Shown here: positions 61,257 to 64,000 of the stretch, piece after piece
How positions within the stretch are numbered: the first letter of the stretch is position 1
How the letters are laid out: the number at the start of each line of letters is the position of its first letter
Assembly (NCBI GenBank): GCA_019054805.1
Contig: JAHQIY010000015.1
Location: 2,054,001 to 2,118,000 of the forward strand
Direction of reading: 5' to 3'
DNA: 64,000 nt
Origin: Brachionus manjavacas
Taxonomy: Eukaryota; Rotifera; Eurotatoria; Ploima; Brachionidae
Translations under genes and position numbers: made by a program
Notes under the pieces: generated by a model
What the model saw: only the letters and a program-made list of their open reading frames with translations
Database searches by the model: none
What the model was told of the DNA's origin: nothing

Positions 61257-64000
61257 GTATTTATTTGTTTTTTAAAATGTTTATTTATCTGATTTAGCAG
61301 TCCGAAATTTAAAATATTCTCATTTCACTATCAATTTTTTTCATTCATTTTTTGCAATCATTTTCTAGAAAATAAAAAACTCTTAAATTGATTATTTTTG
61401 ATAGTTCTAAGAATATTTTCATTTGCAGTTTTTATTACAAAGATAGATTAGATAACAAAATTCAATTTATCTATTCTTGATTAATTTTATTTTGGAACAA
61501 AACTCCTACGGTAAAATTTGTCTAACATCTTCGATATTTTAGATTTTAGGCACGCGATTTTACTTAAAACTTTCAAACAGTAAAAAGAAAATTGAGCTGA
61601 AAGAAAAAAATTTCAAATAATTTCGCTTTTTTTTAAATAATAAAGACCAAAACAAAATAAATATAAATAAACTCCTTTTATTGATCTTGAATTTTAATAT
61701 TAGTTTATGTTTTTTCTTCTATAATCAATTTTGGTCCCATCAACAGAATAAAAAAAATGTTTCTTTCTGATACAGTTTAATGATTTATCCTCTCAACATC
61801 CTCTTGATTTGATCAAAAATAATAAATCGAAAAGGATCTGAACAAAAGTTTAGCAACCTTAACCAAAATTTTTACATTTAAAACTCGTCATTAAAAAATA
61901 TGAATACATGATCAGCAATTTTACTTTTAAAATTTTTCAAGTTAATTTTTTGAATAATTTTTTTTCTCTCGGAAAGTATCAATTTTTGTCTAAGATCAGT
62001 ATATAAACAGAATGGTATGTTTATACTGAAAGGTAATTGATAACCAACAAAATGTAAAAAAATAAATTTGAGGAGCAATTGCAATTAGAATTAAAGATTT
62101 TAGATGCTTTTTAAAATAAAATTAACTTTAAAAATTGTAAGATTAAAATTCATTGCTTTATTTGAAGATTTTTTTTTAATAGTAAAAATTGTGATCATTT
62201 GTTCAAACTGTTGACCACATACATAAAAATTCAAGATGTGAAGAAACACTAGGCCAAAAAAAATAAAAAAAATAAAGACAGAATTTTTTAATATTTAATA
62301 AAAAATCAACTTTTAGAAAAGCATTAAGGAAAGAAGATAAGAAAAAATTCTTCTTGAACTAATCATTTTGTTTAATAGAGAGTTTTATTGAGTTGATTAA
62401 CTATTTATAAATTTTACGAAATATTAATAAAATAGTAAGTTTATTGGATTATCTCTCAAAATTATGCATTTTTAAGCCTATCTCATGAAAAATACTTCAT
62501 TATAATTCTTTTTGAAAACTCAAAAAAGAAGATAAAGAAAAGTAGAAAAGAAAAAAGCATAATAATTTTTGGAATTAAACAAAATTAACATCTTAATTTA
62601 GATTTTGGAAGCAACTGAAAACTTTTTTCCATATTAATTAAAAAAAAATTTAATTTAATCTAAAATAGTACAAAAGTAAAATCTCTGAAAAAGTACATTA
62701 ATATTTTTATGACAATGAAATTTAAAAAATAAAAAAAAAATTAATTTGAAATAATTTAAAAATTTTAATGAAATATTTTCATTTTTTTTTCAAACTTTAA
62801 AATATCCCATATTTTATAAACCAAAAGTTATACAAAAGCTCAGAATATTTGGTAATGATGATTAGTGTCCAGATTGATCAACAATCTCTATTATCTAACT
62901 AAAATAGAAAATAAACTATAATTTAATATTAAAATTTTAAAATTATAATTTCAAGGTCAATAAACCGATAAGTGTCCTTGTTTTTTCAAAGACTGTTAAA
63001 ATTTTTCAGTAATAATGTCTTTACAATTAAGTTATTTAATTCTAAATTTTTAAAAAGAGGATTTTATAAATTGAAAAAAAAGTTGTATTTTAACAAAAAT
63101 ATTGTTTAGTTGAAAATTTATTATATAACTATTTTTCAATGGTAAATAAAAAAGCAGGAAAAGTTTTTTTCGCCGTTAGTTTAAAAAAATTTAATTTAAT
63201 TACAAGATAAAATTCTTAAAGCTTGAACAGCTTTTTTTGTGGTTAAATTTTTGTTTAAGTTTAAAAAATGTGGAAAATTAAAAACAGCTTACTTTTTGTC
63301 TAATTGACTTAACAAAGCTTCTATTTATTTATGTATTATTTACACGAAATATTAATTTTATCAAGCTCTCGTTTTTGAATTTTTTTTTAAAGAAGAAAAA
63401 AAAATTCCATAAAATTAATACAGATTAATAAAAAGTTTTTATCAATTTTAAAAAAGTATAAGAAAATGTAAAAATGTTAATCTTAAAATTAAATACTAAA
63501 ATTTTACTTCAGTTTTTTTTCCTACTGAGATTATTTGCTTTATTTAAATTTTACAAGGCTTTTTAAATGAAAAAGTATGCGAGAATAAGAATGGAATTAA
63601 TAAATAAATTACCAAAGAGAAACGTTATCTCATTTTTTTCAAGAACTCAAGCATTTTTCTTTTAAATCATAATTTATGGCCAATTTAGAACTAACATTAG
63701 AAAACCCGATTTGGATGCCGCAAATGTTTTGCCTTAAAGAAATGCCAAATAAATAAAATGCACGGTCTTAACTAATTAAAAAATCAAAATTTATCTTATT
63801 AGAAATTTTGCGCAGAAACTAATAGTTAAAAAAGGGAGCATTTATTAAAACAATAATCCATCATTTAGCATTCCTTTTTAGAAGGTAATTTTAATAATTT
63901 ATCAGCAACAAGGCTTATAGATCGAACAAAAATTATTCATATAGTTCAATAAAAAATTGTAAACACAGTTTTCTTATCTCTCTCTCTAATTCTTTCTCTC
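61257..64000. other. Intron of the MRTF-like gene, continuing past the right edge
   Basis: At least 2.7 kb of AT-rich sequence following a GT donor. I searched the plus strand for the expected second RPEL region (RxxxxELV) and found none. The window ends in a (TC)n-rich stretch. Confidence 0.5.

Overview
This is a strongly AT-rich stretch of animal nuclear DNA. The genes are split by many short GT-AG introns, the shortest I place being about 49-52 nt. Every recognisable product is metazoan: tryptophan hydroxylase, a GPR158-type Cache ectodomain, a rhodopsin-family GPCR, an M-RIP/outspread homologue, neurochondrin, two-pore channel 1, the U11/U12 48K protein, a SOSS-B OB-fold protein, ALR/GFER and an MRTF-like RPEL protein. 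AT-richness, compact introns and protein divergence suggest a small invertebrate. A monogonont rotifer such as Brachionus is my guess; the taxon is not proven by anything seen. Most genes were assembled here exon by exon, with splice sites and phases checked so that they close in frame.

Layout. (1) 0.25-0.98 kb, minus: 5' end of a secreted CUB-domain gene running off the left edge. (2) 3.96-7.06 kb, minus: nine-exon tryptophan hydroxylase, the rate-limiting enzyme of serotonin synthesis. (3) 9.5-13.8 kb, minus: six-exon gene encoding two consecutive GPR158-like Cache plus EGF-like modules but no seven-helix domain. (4) 14.8-17.4 kb: a transposon nest made of an inverted MULE/FAR1 fragment, a TA-flanked inverted-repeat element that has captured a second copy of that fragment, and a TTAA-flanked piggyBac-like element. 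(5) 19.5-20.6 kb, minus: intronless GPCR. (6) 20.6-31 kb: mostly non-coding, with a dead LINE, the 3' part of an unidentified coiled-coil gene and an internally deleted pogo/Tigger element. (7) 31.0-41.9 kb, minus: M-RIP/outspread homologue whose long introns are filled with MULE and LINE debris. (8) 45.9-47.5 kb, minus: intronless, C-terminally short neurochondrin. (9) 48.7-54.3 kb, minus: 17-exon two-pore channel. (10) 54.4-57.2 kb: a compact cluster with SNRNP48 (minus) divergent from SOSS-B (plus), followed by ALR/GFER (plus). (11) 60.2 kb to the right edge, plus: first four coding exons of an MRTF-like gene that opens into an intron of more than 2.7 kb.

The genes do not form one pathway. 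Several bear on neural or cytoskeletal signalling (serotonin synthesis, glycine-receptor-like ectodomain, neuropeptide-type GPCR, neurochondrin, M-RIP, MRTF). The 54-57 kb cluster is housekeeping. The points I find most worth a second look are the 7TM-less tandem GPR158-like ectodomain, the foldback element with a perfect 12-bp target duplication inside its intron, the inverted-repeat element carrying captured transposase sequence, and the recurrent 'small stem-loop plus microsatellite' tails of retroelements.
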